A stretch of DNA of 64,000 bases from Alphaproteobacteria bacterium (GTDB lineage Bacteria; Pseudomonadota; Alphaproteobacteria; JAJUGE01), in the NCBI GenBank assembly GCA_029268305.1, contig JAJUGE010000003.1:47839-111838 (forward strand), in the 5' to 3' direction. Below the pieces are notes generated by a model. That model was not told the origin of the DNA, ran no database searches, and was given only the letters and a program-made list of their open reading frames with translations. The translations under genes and the position numbers were made by a program. Within the stretch, counting starts at the first letter, position 1. Each line of letters begins with the position of its first letter. This document shows, in pieces, positions 56,224-64,000 of this stretch.

Positions 56224-57507
56224 ATGGGACATGCCTCACCGATCGATGTCGTCGTCGTCGGGGCCGGGATCGCTGGCCTCGCCGCGGCGCGCGAACTGCT
56301 GACATCCGGCCTGCATGCGATCGTCGTCGAAGCGACCGACCGGATCGGCGGGCGCGCCCGAACCGTAGAGCTCGGCGGCTATCCGGTCGACCTCGGCGCC
56401 ACGTGGCTGCACTCCGCCAGTGTCAATCCTCTGGTGACGATTGCCCGCCGCCTCGGCTTCGAAACCGTCGAATCGGTCGCCGAGCCTCGGCTGTACGTCG
56501 CTGCCGGCGAGGAACGCAGGTGGGGAAGCGATGCCGAGCTGGCGGAAGCGATCGGCTTCCGGGTCGGCACGGACTCGGCCGTTGTGGCGGTCGGCGAGCA
56601 AGGTCGAGACGAGCCGATTGCGAGCATCATCGATACCGGCAGTCGCTGGGCACCACTCTACGAATGGTGGATCGGAGCCTACACCGCCGCCGATCCGGAG
56701 AACGCCTCGACACTCGATTATGCTCGTTACCACGAGACCAACGAGAATATGTCGGTCCCGCGCGGGATCGGCACCCTCGTCACCACCTTCGGCGCCGATC
56801 TGCAGGTCGAGCTCTCGACGCCGGTGCGGCGCATCCGCTGGTCCGGCCGAGGCGTATCGGTAGAATCGGACGCCGGCACGATCGAAGCGCGGGCGGCGAT
56901 CGTCACCGTCTCCACCAGTGTCCTCGCCAGCGGAACTATCCGCTTCGATCCTGGCCTCCCGGCCTGGAAGCTGGACGCGATCGGAGCGGTGCCACTCGGC
57001 AGCGCGAACAAGATCGTCGTCGTCTTCGACCGGAACGTCTTCGGTGAGGAGGCATCGCTCTCCGTCCGGATCGACGAGGCACGGCGAGAAACCGTCGGCA
57101 TGCAGATCCGGCCGTTCGGGCGCAACCTCGCCTCCGGCTATATCGGCGGCGAATTCTCGAGGTCGCTCGAAGCAGCGGGAGCCGACGCCATGGTCGATTT
57201 CATGCTGGAGCGACTGCAGTGGATGTACGGTTCGGAGATCGTCCGCCACGTGAAGGCTACGGCCGCGTCAGCCTGGTCTTCGGATCCGTGGATCGCCGGA
57301 GCATATTCCGCTGCGCTCCCCGGGAAGGCGCATCTTCGGCCTGACCTCGCCCGGCCGGTTGGGGACCGCCTGTTCTTCGCCGGTGAGGCCACGGCCGAAG
57401 GGTTCTACACCACCGTTCACGGCGGTTATCTGTCCGGCCTCAGAGCGGCAAAGGAAGCCGTTGCCGCTCTCTCCGTCGGCTCGTGCCGCTCAGGTGTAGG
57501 TGGGTGA
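56224..57507 (+). CDS. flavin-containing amine oxidase family protein
   Basis: 427 residues of MAO/polyamine oxidase type. Dinucleotide fold VVVVGAGIAGLAAARELLTS with GxGxxG, the RIGGRARTVELGGYPVDLGA motif, and a C-terminal FAD motif RLFFAGEATAEGFYTTVHGG. Oxidises an amine with O2, or acts on another substrate in the same fold. ATG immediately follows the CoA-transferase stop. Its last 18 bp overlap the convergent small gene. Confidence 0.9.
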   Translation: MGHASPIDVVVVGAGIAGLAAARELLTSGLHAIVVEATDRIGGRARTVELGGYPVDLGATWLHSASVNPLVTIARRLGFETVESVAEPRLYVAAGEERRWGSDAELAEAIGFRVGTDSAVVAVGEQGRDEPIASIIDTGSRWAPLYEWWIGAYTAADPENASTLDYARYHETNENMSVPRGIGTLVTTFGADLQVELSTPVRRIRWSGRGVSVESDAGTIEARAAIVTVSTSVLASGTIRFDPGLPAWKLDAIGAVPLGSANKIVVVFDRNVFGEEASLSVRIDEARRETVGMQIRPFGRNLASGYIGGEFSRSLEAAGADAMVDFMLERLQWMYGSEIVRHVKATAASAWSSDPWIAGAYSAALPGKAHLRPDLARPVGDRLFFAGEATAEGFYTTVHGGYLSGLRAAKEAVAALSVGSCRSGVGG

Positions 57508-57711
57508 GAACGATGGAGGGTCGCTGGCGGGGAACGACTCGTCGATCGCCTCGTCCACCCGATCCCAATTTTCGGTCCGGCGCCGACGCGGCTCATCGCG
57601 CTCGTCCCGTGGCGTCGACAACGGCGCGCCGCCTCGCAACGTAGTCGCGTAAAGGATCAGGCCTGCCGTCAACGCCGCGCACCCGGCTATCGCAATCCAG
57701 CGCGTCTGCAT
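57490..57711 (-). CDS. small membrane-anchored protein with DESFPASDPP tail
   Basis: 73 residues from the ATG at 57711 (GAGGG about 5 nt upstream): N-terminal hydrophobic helix (RWIAIAGCAALTAGLILYAT), then a charged linker and the tail VDEAIDESFPASDPPSFS. The DEAIDESFPASDPP motif recurs at the C-terminus of many small bacterial proteins of unknown function. Overlaps the amine oxidase 3' end by 18 bp. Confidence 0.7.
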   Translation of the reverse strand: MQTRWIAIAGCAALTAGLILYATTLRGGAPLSTPRDERDEPRRRRTENWDRVDEAIDESFPASDPPSFSPTYT

Positions 57712-57776
57712 CTTTTCCCTCTTGGAAGCTGTGGGGAAATGAACGGCCCGAGCCGGCAGCGGTTCCGGACGCGGCC

Positions 57777-58706
57777 TCACGTCGTGTCTGGCGGGGACGG
57801 CGCCTCGGCCATGACCTGAGCGGCGAAGCTGTTGTCGACGCAGGCTTCGAACGGAACGTCACGGCGGATGAACCCGCCGGAGAGCAGGCCCAGCTTCAGC
57901 CTCACGAAGCCGGAGACCGGCAGGCGTGGATCGCCCCCCCAGATGCCGAGGCGCTGGTACCGGTCGATGGCTCCGGCCAGAACGTCGTCGGTCATATCCG
58001 GGAAGTAGGCCGAGACCGCCGCCGCCACCTCGCCGGCAGAGCGATCGTGCAGCCAGAGTTGGCAGCGATAGATGGCGCGTGCCATCCTGTGAAGCGTCTC
58101 CGGATCGGACAGGATCGTCCGCTTCGTGGTGATCAGAGTAGTGTACGTCGTCGGTCCGCGATCGGCCGCCGCATACCAGATGTGTCCCTCGCCGGATGCG
58201 ACCAGCTCCTCGACGAACGGCTCGAACACCTGGATCACGTCCACCTCGCCGGCGCGAAGCGCTGCCACGTTTTCCGCCATCGTCCGGCTGTCGGTGCGCC
58301 GGAGCGAGCCGGGATCGACCCCGGCGCGCCGAATGTCCTCCTGCAGGCACATCCACGGCGTCGGCACCTCCGAAACGGTCGCCAGATGCAGTTCCGCAAG
58401 CTGGGGGAAGGCGAAATCCGCGTTGGGTCGGCGCCCGATCAGGAAGAAGGGGTCTCGCGTTACGACCTCGCAGAAGCCGACGAGCGGGCAGTTCGGGTCT
58501 CGATCGTGGAACTGCATGAGGCGCATCGGCCCACTCCAGATCACGTCGGCCTTGCCGTCGATCAGATCCTGCGCGGCGGCGCCATGCTGGTCGGGCTTTG
58601 CCAGTCGCACGTCGAGCCGCTCGTCGGCATAGGTCCCCAGGGCGAACGGCAGATAGAACGGCGTATAGAAGACGGCACGAAACGGTTCGAACAGCGTGAT
58701 CGGCAT
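57777..58706 (-). CDS. NMT1/THI5-like substrate-binding-fold protein without signal peptide
   Basis: 309 residues of type II periplasmic-binding-protein fold (NMT1/SsuA-like): MPITLFEPFRAVFYTPFYLP, DLIDGKADVIWSGPMRLMQF, GEVDVIQVFEPFVEELVASG. No signal peptide or lipobox is visible at any plausible start, unlike true ABC binding proteins, so a cytoplasmic role, for example in thiamine pyrimidine synthesis by a THI5-like reaction or as a sensor, is possible. The THI5 CCCFC motif is not present. No permease gene adjacent. Confidence 0.8.
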   Translation of the reverse strand: MPITLFEPFRAVFYTPFYLPFALGTYADERLDVRLAKPDQHGAAAQDLIDGKADVIWSGPMRLMQFHDRDPNCPLVGFCEVVTRDPFFLIGRRPNADFAFPQLAELHLATVSEVPTPWMCLQEDIRRAGVDPGSLRRTDSRTMAENVAALRAGEVDVIQVFEPFVEELVASGEGHIWYAAADRGPTTYTTLITTKRTILSDPETLHRMARAIYRCQLWLHDRSAGEVAAAVSAYFPDMTDDVLAGAIDRYQRLGIWGGDPRLPVSGFVRLKLGLLSGGFIRRDVPFEACVDNSFAAQVMAEAPSPPDTT

Positions 58707-58792
58707 CTCATTCTCCCGTTGCGCCCGCCGCCGGAGCCGTGGCCCGGATTCGGCTGGACACCCTCGCGCCCCCCGCCATATTAAGCCCCATC

Positions 58793-59641
58793 ATGGTCAG
58801 CAGCGGCGCGCAAAATACGTGCTTCACGAAGATGCACGGGCTCGGCAACGACTTCGTCGTGCTCGACGCGCGCGCGCGTCCGCTGACCCTCTCCGACGCC
58901 ACCGTTCGGGCGATCGCCGACCGACGGACCGGGGTCGGTTGCGATCAGCTCATCGTCATCCGCACGCCGCAGGACGGCGAGCCGGCCGACGCCCGCATGG
59001 AGATTCGCAACGCGGATGGCGGCGAAGTCGAGGCGTGCGGAAACGCGACGCGCTGCGTCGCCGACCTGCTGATGACGGAGAGCAATCGCTCGGAAGTCGC
59101 GATCCAGACCGCGGCCGGCCGTCTGATCGCAAGCCGAACACCCGGCGGCATCACCGTCGACATGGGTCCGATGCGGACGGAGTGGGACGACATTCCGCTC
59201 GCCGGGCCGGCCGATACCCTCCACCTCGAACTCGCGGTCGGGCCTCTGGCCGATCCGGTCGCCGGCAACATCGGCAATCCGCACGCCACGTTCTTTGTCG
59301 AGGATACCGACGCGATCGACCTCTCCCGGTTCGGGCCGGAACTCGAGCATCATCCGATCTTTCCGCAGCGCGCGAACATAGGCGTCGCCAGCGTGATCGG
59401 CCCTGATCGCTTGCGCCTTCGCGTCTGGGAGCGCGGCGTCGGCATCACCCGTGCCTGCGGCACCGGCGCCTGTGCCGCCCTCGCCGCCGCCGCACGCCGC
59501 GGCCTCACCGGCCGCAAGGGCGAAGTGATCCTCGATGGCGGGCCCCTGCAGATCGAGTGGCTGGAGAACGGCCATATGCTCATGACCGGTCCGGTCGCGG
59601 TCAGCTTCACCGGCGAACTTTCGCCCTCGCTGCTGTCATGA
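58793..59641 (+). CDS. dapF: diaminopimelate epimerase
   Basis: 282 residues. Active-site Cys pair C82 (EACGNATRC) and C222 (RACGTGACAAL), plus FTKMHGLGNDFVVLD. Interconverts LL- and meso-diaminopimelate for lysine and peptidoglycan. The ATG at 58793 gives the expected length. Its stop overlaps the mtaB start (ATGA): dapF-mtaB-ftsY is a common alphaproteobacterial operon. Confidence 0.97.
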   Translation: MVSSGAQNTCFTKMHGLGNDFVVLDARARPLTLSDATVRAIADRRTGVGCDQLIVIRTPQDGEPADARMEIRNADGGEVEACGNATRCVADLLMTESNRSEVAIQTAAGRLIASRTPGGITVDMGPMRTEWDDIPLAGPADTLHLELAVGPLADPVAGNIGNPHATFFVEDTDAIDLSRFGPELEHHPIFPQRANIGVASVIGPDRLRLRVWERGVGITRACGTGACAALAAAARRGLTGRKGEVILDGGPLQIEWLENGHMLMTGPVAVSFTGELSPSLLS

Positions 59642-60885
59642 CGGAGGAGACTGAGATCGTCACGTTCGGCTGCCGGCTGAACGCGTACGAGTCCGAAGTG
59701 ATGCGCGGCCTCGCGCGCGAGGCAGGGCTTACCGATGCGGTGATCTTCAACACCTGCGCGGTCACCGCCGAGGCCGAGCGCCAGGCGCGCCAGGCGATCC
59801 GCCGCGCGCGGCGCGAACGGCCGAACGCCCGCATTCTGGTCACCGGCTGTGCGGCGCAGACCGCCCCACACAAGTTCGCTTCGATGCGCGAGGTGGACGC
59901 GGTGCTCGGCAATGTCGAGAAGCTCGATCCGGCCAGCTACCGCGCCGACGCGCCGCGCCTCGCGGTCAACGACATCATGTCGGTCCGAGAGACGGCGGGA
60001 CATCTCGTCGAGGGCTTCGAAGGGCGCGCCCGCGCGTTCGTGCAGGTGCAGCAGGGATGCGATCACCGCTGCACGTTCTGCATCATTCCCTATGGCCGCG
60101 GCCCCAGCCGCAGCGTTCCGATGGGAGAGATCGCTAATCAGGTGCGGCGGCTCGTGGAGACAGGCTACCGCGAGGTCGTCCTGACGGGCGTCGACATCAC
60201 CTCCTACGGCGCGGACCTTCCCGGCCGGCCGACGCTCGGTCAGATGGTGCGCCGGCTCCTGGCCGCGGTGCCGGAGCTTCCGCGCCTCCGTCTTTCGTCG
60301 ATCGATTCGGTAGAGGTCGACGAGGATCTCGTCCGGGTGATCGCGAGCGACGAGCGCCTGATGCCGCACCTCCACCTCAGCCTGCAGGCGGGGGACGACA
60401 TGATCCTGAAGCGCATGAAGCGGCGGCACCTGCGCGCCGATGCGATCGCGATCTGCCGCCGGCTTCGCGAGCTCCGGCCGGACATCGTCTTCGGTGCCGA
60501 CCTCATCGCCGGGTTCCCGACCGAGACCGAAGAGATGTTCCAGCGCAGCCTCGACCTGGTGGAAGAATGCGAGCTGACCTGGCTGCACGTCTTCCCCTAC
60601 TCGGCACGCGAAGGCACGCCGGCCGCACGGATGCCGCAGGTGCCGGGGCAAGTGCGGCGCGAGCGGGCGGCACGCCTCCGAGCAGCGGGCGATCGACGGG
60701 CCGAGGTCTTTCGCGGGGCGCAGATCGGCCGCCGGGTCACCGTGCTGGTCGAGCGCGACGGCGCCGGCCATTCCGAGCAGTTCGCTCCCGTCCGAATCGC
60801 CGATGAGGTTCCGGACGGCGCGCTGGTTCCGGCGCAGATCGCAGGAGCGGACGGAACGACGCTGATCGGCAGGATGGCGGCATGA
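59638..60885 (+). CDS. mtaB: tRNA t6A37 methylthiotransferase
   Basis: 415 residues of MiaB-like radical SAM methylthiotransferase, converting t6A37 to ms2t6A37 in tRNA. N-terminal iron-sulfur Cys at 12, 40 and 71; radical SAM cluster C141-x3-C145-x2-C148 (QGCDHRCTFCIIPYGRG); C-terminal TRAM domain. Overlaps dapF and ftsY by four bases each. Confidence 0.95.
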   Translation: MTEETEIVTFGCRLNAYESEVMRGLAREAGLTDAVIFNTCAVTAEAERQARQAIRRARRERPNARILVTGCAAQTAPHKFASMREVDAVLGNVEKLDPASYRADAPRLAVNDIMSVRETAGHLVEGFEGRARAFVQVQQGCDHRCTFCIIPYGRGPSRSVPMGEIANQVRRLVETGYREVVLTGVDITSYGADLPGRPTLGQMVRRLLAAVPELPRLRLSSIDSVEVDEDLVRVIASDERLMPHLHLSLQAGDDMILKRMKRRHLRADAIAICRRLRELRPDIVFGADLIAGFPTETEEMFQRSLDLVEECELTWLHVFPYSAREGTPAARMPQVPGQVRRERAARLRAAGDRRAEVFRGAQIGRRVTVLVERDGAGHSEQFAPVRIADEVPDGALVPAQIAGADGTTLIGRMAA

Positions 60886-61829
60886 GCGAGAGCGACAACG
60901 AGAACGGTGGCCGCGGCTGGTTCGGCCGGCTGCGAGCCGGCCTCTCGAAGACCTCGGGCCGGCTGACCGAAGGCATCAGCCGCATCTTCACCCACCGCAA
61001 GCTCGACGAGGAAAGCATCGAGGAGCTCGAGGAGCTCCTGATCATGGCCGACCTGGGGCCGGCGACCGCCGCTCGCATTGCCGATAATCTCGGAAAGCGG
61101 CGGTTCAACCAAGAGATCAGTCCGGAAGAGGTGCGGCAGGCGCTCGCCGAGGACATCGCGGCGATCCTCGAGCCGGTCGCGCAGCCGATCGACATCGAGC
61201 GCGGTCACAGCCCGCATGTGATCCTCGTCGTCGGCGTCAACGGCAGCGGCAAGACCACCACGATCGGCAAGCTCGCCGCCGCTCTCCGCGCCGAGGGCAA
61301 GCGGGTGATGCTCGCCGCCGGCGACACTTTCCGCGCTGCCGCCGTCGAGCAGCTCAAGATCTGGGGCGAGCGCACGGGTTGCCCGGTTGTGTCGCGCGCG
61401 GCCGGGGCGGACGCCGCCGGCCTGGTCTTCGACGCCTACAGCAAGGCCAGGGACGAGGGCTACGACGTTCTCCTCATCGATACCGCCGGTCGCCTCCACA
61501 ACAAGGCCAACCTCATGGCGGAGCTGGAGAAGATCGTGCGCGTGATCCGCAAGCAGGACGAAAGCGCGCCGCACGATGTGCTGCTGGTCCTCGACGCCAC
61601 TGTCGGCCAGAACGCCCATGCCCAGGTCAAGACGTTCGGCGAGATGGTCTCCGTCACCGGTCTCGTCGTCACCAAGCTGGATGGAACGGCAAAGGGCGGC
61701 GTTCTCGTCGGGCTCGCCGAAGCCTTCAAGCTGCCGGTCCACGCAGTCGGGGTCGGCGAGGGCATCGACGACCTGAACCTGTTCGACCCCTCCGACTTCG
61801 CCCGCGGCCTCATGGGGCTGGAGCGCTAA
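60882..61829 (+). CDS. ftsY: signal recognition particle receptor
   Basis: 315 residues. N domain (about 20-100) and GTPase G domain with GVNGSGKTTTIGKLA (G1), DTFRAAAVEQL, DTAGRLHNKANLMAEL (G3) and TKLDGTAKGG (G4). Brings SRP-ribosome complexes to the membrane. The short acidic N-terminus lacks the long A domain, as usual in alphaproteobacteria. Confidence 0.97.
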   Translation: MSESDNENGGRGWFGRLRAGLSKTSGRLTEGISRIFTHRKLDEESIEELEELLIMADLGPATAARIADNLGKRRFNQEISPEEVRQALAEDIAAILEPVAQPIDIERGHSPHVILVVGVNGSGKTTTIGKLAAALRAEGKRVMLAAGDTFRAAAVEQLKIWGERTGCPVVSRAAGADAAGLVFDAYSKARDEGYDVLLIDTAGRLHNKANLMAELEKIVRVIRKQDESAPHDVLLVLDATVGQNAHAQVKTFGEMVSVTGLVVTKLDGTAKGGVLVGLAEAFKLPVHAVGVGEGIDDLNLFDPSDFARGLMGLER

Positions 61830-61865
61830 GACAGCCCCCCCGCCTGTAGCCAGGGAGGACACGGC

Positions 61866-62189
61866 ATGCACTGGCTCCTGCTCGCAACGGCGATCGTGCT
61901 CGAGGTCGCCGGCACGACCACTCTCAAGCTCGCCGGGGGCTTCGCGCGGCCGGGTTACCTCGGGCTGAGCTTGCTGCTGTACGGCACCTGTCTGATCGCC
62001 CTCAGCCACGCTTTCAAGGTGATTCCGGTCGGCGTCGCCTACGCGATCTGGAGCGGCATCGGTACCGCCCTGATCGTGCTCGTGGGCGTGGTCTGGTTCG
62101 CCGAGGTCCTGACCACGCTCAAGGCGGTCTTCATCGCGATGATCCTGGTCGGTGTCGTCGGCCTCAACCTCGTGAGCAATACCGCCTAG
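61866..62189 (+). CDS. SMR family transporter (EmrE-like)
   Basis: 107 residues with four transmembrane helices. The essential E13 is in AIVLEVAGTTTLKLAGGF, and VIPVGVAYAIWSGIGTALIV is the usual second half. The G-T-T-T-L-K context is closer to EmrE-type multidrug exporters than to the Gdx at 15740. GGAGG is 7-8 nt upstream. Probably read through from ftsY; convergent with the methyltransferase, 1 bp between stops. Confidence 0.9.
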   Translation: MHWLLLATAIVLEVAGTTTLKLAGGFARPGYLGLSLLLYGTCLIALSHAFKVIPVGVAYAIWSGIGTALIVLVGVVWFAEVLTTLKAVFIAMILVGVVGLNLVSNTA

Positions 62190-62190
62190 G

Positions 62191-62946
62191 TCACGCTGCC
62201 CAACTCGCACCCGCTTCTCGACGATGCTGTGTCGCGACCGCCTTCTTCTCGGCCAGAACCATCAATGTCCAGCCCAGGCCGACGGCCTCCTTGAGCCGGT
62301 CCACCCTGTTCCCGAACAGGGCCCTGATCGGGGCGTTGAGCTTGCGCGAGTGGACGAGCCTCATGAATCCCCGATTTGCCCGGGGCGTGACCGAAAACAG
62401 CTCCCGAATCTCGAACTCGCGCGAGAGAAGCTCCCGCAGCTCCCGCTTGTCGGTCCAGCGACGCAATTGACCCGGCTCGGGCGGCGGCACCCGATTGAAC
62501 CGCCGCAACACGAATGCGTTCTGTGTCGCCATCATCAGCCTGCCGCCGGGCTTGAGCAGGCTCGCGAGCCTGCTGACGAACCCCCGTTGATCGGCGACAT
62601 GCGCCAGCACTTCCAGGGTGACGATCACGTCGTAGGACTCGGGCTCGAATGGCAGGGTCATGAAGTCGCCGGAGACGAAGGTCACGTCGGGCAGCCTCCG
62701 GCGCGCCCTTGCCAACACCTCGTCCGCGAGGTCGGTCGCGGTTACGCGGCCGTACGGGAGGAGCTGACCGCAGAACCAGCCGGCACCGCAACCGACCTCG
62801 AGGATGTCGAGATCACGGCGACCGCTCGCCTGCAGCCACCCATGGATCACTTCCGCTTGCCGAAAGGAGACATCCCCCAGCTCTATTTCACGAGTTGCCG
62901 CATTCCAACGGTTCCAGAATTGCTGCTGGATGGAGAGATCCGCCAT
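62191..62946 (-). CDS. class I SAM-dependent methyltransferase
   Basis: 251 residues from the ATG at 62946 (GAGG 5 nt upstream). SAM motif I is DILEVGCGAGWFCGQLLPYG, motif II VTFVSGDFMTLPFEPESYDV, then LLKPGGRLMMATQN. The UbiE/type 11 core is complete; the C-terminal region (ELRELLSREFEIRELFSVTP) is typical of lipid or sugar methyltransferases. Substrate unknown. Confidence 0.85.
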   Translation of the reverse strand: MADLSIQQQFWNRWNAATREIELGDVSFRQAEVIHGWLQASGRRDLDILEVGCGAGWFCGQLLPYGRVTATDLADEVLARARRRLPDVTFVSGDFMTLPFEPESYDVIVTLEVLAHVADQRGFVSRLASLLKPGGRLMMATQNAFVLRRFNRVPPPEPGQLRRWTDKRELRELLSREFEIRELFSVTPRANRGFMRLVHSRKLNAPIRALFGNRVDRLKEAVGLGWTLMVLAEKKAVATQHRREAGASWAA

Positions 62947-63249
62947 ACGCACCTCATTCAGGAGTCCGGTTGTGCGTTGCCGAATATCCCTCCAGCATCG
63001 GGAAGACTGATCTCTACCGATCGGGCAGCATTCAGATTCACGAGTCCAAGGAGGGCACCCGTAAGGCTTAGGGATCCCCTCGGTTCGCCGTGTCCGTTGT
63101 AAATTGGTTCTAGGAATAATCCGAGAGGACGCCGTAATCGGGAGATCGACTACGGATTTCTCTCTAAAGTTGCATCGACAGACCAAACGGACGGTGCGAA
63201 CGAACACCTGAGGATTTACGTCGATAAGCGAGCGATGAGCAGATGCGGG
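62947..63249. other. 303-bp gap between methyltransferase and NUDIX genes
   Basis: No gene recognised on either strand. At the right end ATGCGGG (63243-63249) and CCCGCAT (63255-63261) form a 7-bp hairpin around TCAGA that overlaps the NUDIX stop and may terminate that gene. The rest holds the methyltransferase promoter and is somewhat less GC-rich; nothing more is seen. Confidence 0.5.
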
Positions 63250-63807
63250 TCAGACCCGCATGGCACCGGTTTCGCCCGGGGGGTTGCTGCGCGGGGCGAA
63301 CACCGGCTCGCCCGAAAGCTCTCGGTGATGGTCGAGCGCCCAACGGACCGACGGGAAAGCGATCTCGTCCCAAGGGATCTCGTCCCAATCGAACAGGCCC
63401 ACCTCCAGGCTTTCCTCGCCCGGGCTCACGTCCGGCGAGAGCAATCGCGCCCGATAGATGAGCTGCACCTGAGAGATGCGCGGGATGGAGTAGACGGCGA
63501 GGAGTTGGTCGATCTCGATCCGAGCGCGCGCTTCTTCCCACGCTTCCCGAAGAGCCCCCTGCTCCGCGCTCTCGTGCTGCTCGAGGTAGCCCGCCGGCAG
63601 CGTCCAATACCCGCGGCGCGGGTGAATTGCCCGGCGCGCGAGCAGAATGCGCGATTCCCAGAGGGTCACGGACCCCACCACGATCTTCGGATTCTCGTAG
63701 TTGACGAAGCCGCAATCGGGGCAGACCAGGCGTTCGCGGTCGTCCCCTTCGGGGACGCGGCGCACGAACGCAGCGAGCGGATCGACGGGTGCGGAACTGT
63801 CGGTCAT
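63250..63807 (-). CDS. NUDIX hydrolase with zinc-ribbon start
   Basis: 185 residues from [24 protein letters not shown] zinc-ribbon motif (one Cys pair seen) precedes the NUDIX box [20 protein letters not shown], which has the G-x5-E-x7-RE-x2-EE pattern. Substrate class is nucleoside diphosphate derivatives, as in NudC-like or ADP-ribose enzymes. An ATG at 63852 is possible; no clear Shine-Dalgarno for either. Confidence 0.9.
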   Translation of the reverse strand: MTDSSAPVDPLAAFVRRVPEGDDRERLVCPDCGFVNYENPKIVVGSVTLWESRILLARRAIHPRRGYWTLPAGYLEQHESAEQGALREAWEEARARIEIDQLLAVYSIPRISQVQLIYRARLLSPDVSPGEESLEVGLFDWDEIPWDEIAFPSVRWALDHHRELSGEPVFAPRSNPPGETGAMRV

Positions 63808-63858
63808 ATGAAGAGGATGGCCCGCCGGGCGGTCGGGCGCAACATGGCGCAAATCCTC

Positions 63859-64000
63859 ATGTCCGTAGCAGATGATATGTCCGGGTTTCGTAGCACACGA
63901 TCTGTCCGGTTCGGTGTGGCCGGAGGGATCGGGTGCTACCGGAGGTCAGAGTGGCTCGGATTGTCGAGACGATCGGGAGCTATCGGAGCGGGCGGTTGAG
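63859..64000 (+). mobile_element. left end of a probable insertion sequence (cut by window edge)
   Basis: Just upstream of the NUDIX gene, TGTCCG recurs three times (63860, 63878, 63903). Two 20-bp direct repeats, GTAGCA...TGTCCGG at 63865-63884 and 63890-63909, differ at three positions and are 25 bp apart, as in transposase-binding ends. A Shine-Dalgarno and short open frame (63951 on) follow. I judge this to be an IS end of the ISNCY/IS481-like sort; the family call is tentative. Confidence 0.5.
63951..64000 (+). CDS. transposase, N-terminal fragment only
   Basis: A GTG at 63951 with GGAGG 5 nt upstream begins a frame that is open to the window end, giving MARIVETIGSYRSGRL and continuing beyond. 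This resembles the start of the N-terminal helix-turn-helix of ISNCY-type transposases. Only 16 codons are visible, so the call rests mainly on the repeats just upstream. Confidence 0.45.
   Translation, partial: MARIVETIGSYRSGRL

Noticed and set aside
60597..62210. A 537-codon open frame on the minus strand
   Set aside because: It is antisense to mtaB, ftsY and the SMR gene, which are secure; composition is that of a shadow frame.

Overview
The window is a high-GC, gene-dense bacterial chromosome segment and reads as an alphaproteobacterium, probably Rhodospirillales-like. The order assignment is inference; no rRNA or other phylogenetic marker beyond ordinary housekeeping genes is present. 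The clade evidence is the hprK (short form)-rapZ-EIIA-HPr-ahcY-divL cluster, a DivL-type kinase with Tyr in place of the phospho-His, separate glyQ and glyS followed by ppdK, a long B12-dependent NrdJ, and a DUF1127 protein. Most of the window is core genome with small accessory patches. No CRISPR array or prophage is seen. One insertion-sequence end enters at the right edge.

Layout. 1-2.7 kb: a left-pointing set of beta-propeller (BNR) protein, MoaD/ThiS-like protein ending in GG, and a CmcJ-like oxidoreductase cut by the window edge, faced by a divergent MarR regulator with a perfect palindrome between them. 2.7-8.6 kb: a gamma-glutamyltransferase-like lipoprotein coupled to an aminotransferase, then a periplasmic M48 protease with TPRs, a DsbA-like oxidoreductase and a D-threonine aldolase-like PLP enzyme. 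8.7-15.5 kb: glyQ-glyS-ppdK, a small membrane protein and an S49 peptidase. 15.6-21.1 kb: a guanidine-II riboswitch controlling a SugE/Gdx exporter, an Acg-type nitroreductase, a TrmN6-like methyltransferase with DUF2007, a polyprenyl diphosphate synthase, tRNA-Pro(CGG), DUF1127 and a GST. 21.4-25.2 kb: nrdJ.

25.2-37 kb is the accessory part: GIY-YIG protein, a broken copy of the start of an enoyl-CoA hydratase gene, a substrate-binding protein divergent from a membrane class III cyclase, the intact enoyl-CoA hydratase, an I78 inhibitor lipoprotein, two LLM flavin enzymes, aquaporin, MsrA, an EF-hand protein, and a TauD dioxygenase-amidohydrolase pair. 37-46 kb: methylmalonyl-CoA mutase, DivL, AhcY and the regulatory PTS/RapZ/HprK set, followed by a SYLF protein. 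46.5-52.3 kb: a Wzy-like membrane protein and rpmI-rplT-pheS-pheT with a good promoter. 52.4-57.5 kb: a probable CoA-thioester catabolic locus (acyl-CoA dehydrogenase, SDR, VOC protein, CoA-transferase, flavin amine oxidase). 57.5-64 kb: a short membrane protein, an NMT1-like protein, dapF-mtaB-ftsY-SMR, a methyltransferase, a NUDIX hydrolase, and the first bases of a probable transposase gene.

The best supported regulatory observation is the guanidine-II riboswitch with a visible expression platform at 15652-15733. The most open-ended protein observation is the MarR / beta-propeller / ubiquitin-like / CmcJ-like cluster at the left edge. The clearest sign of genome rearrangement is the relic of the enoyl-CoA hydratase 5' end about 3.1 kb upstream of the intact gene.
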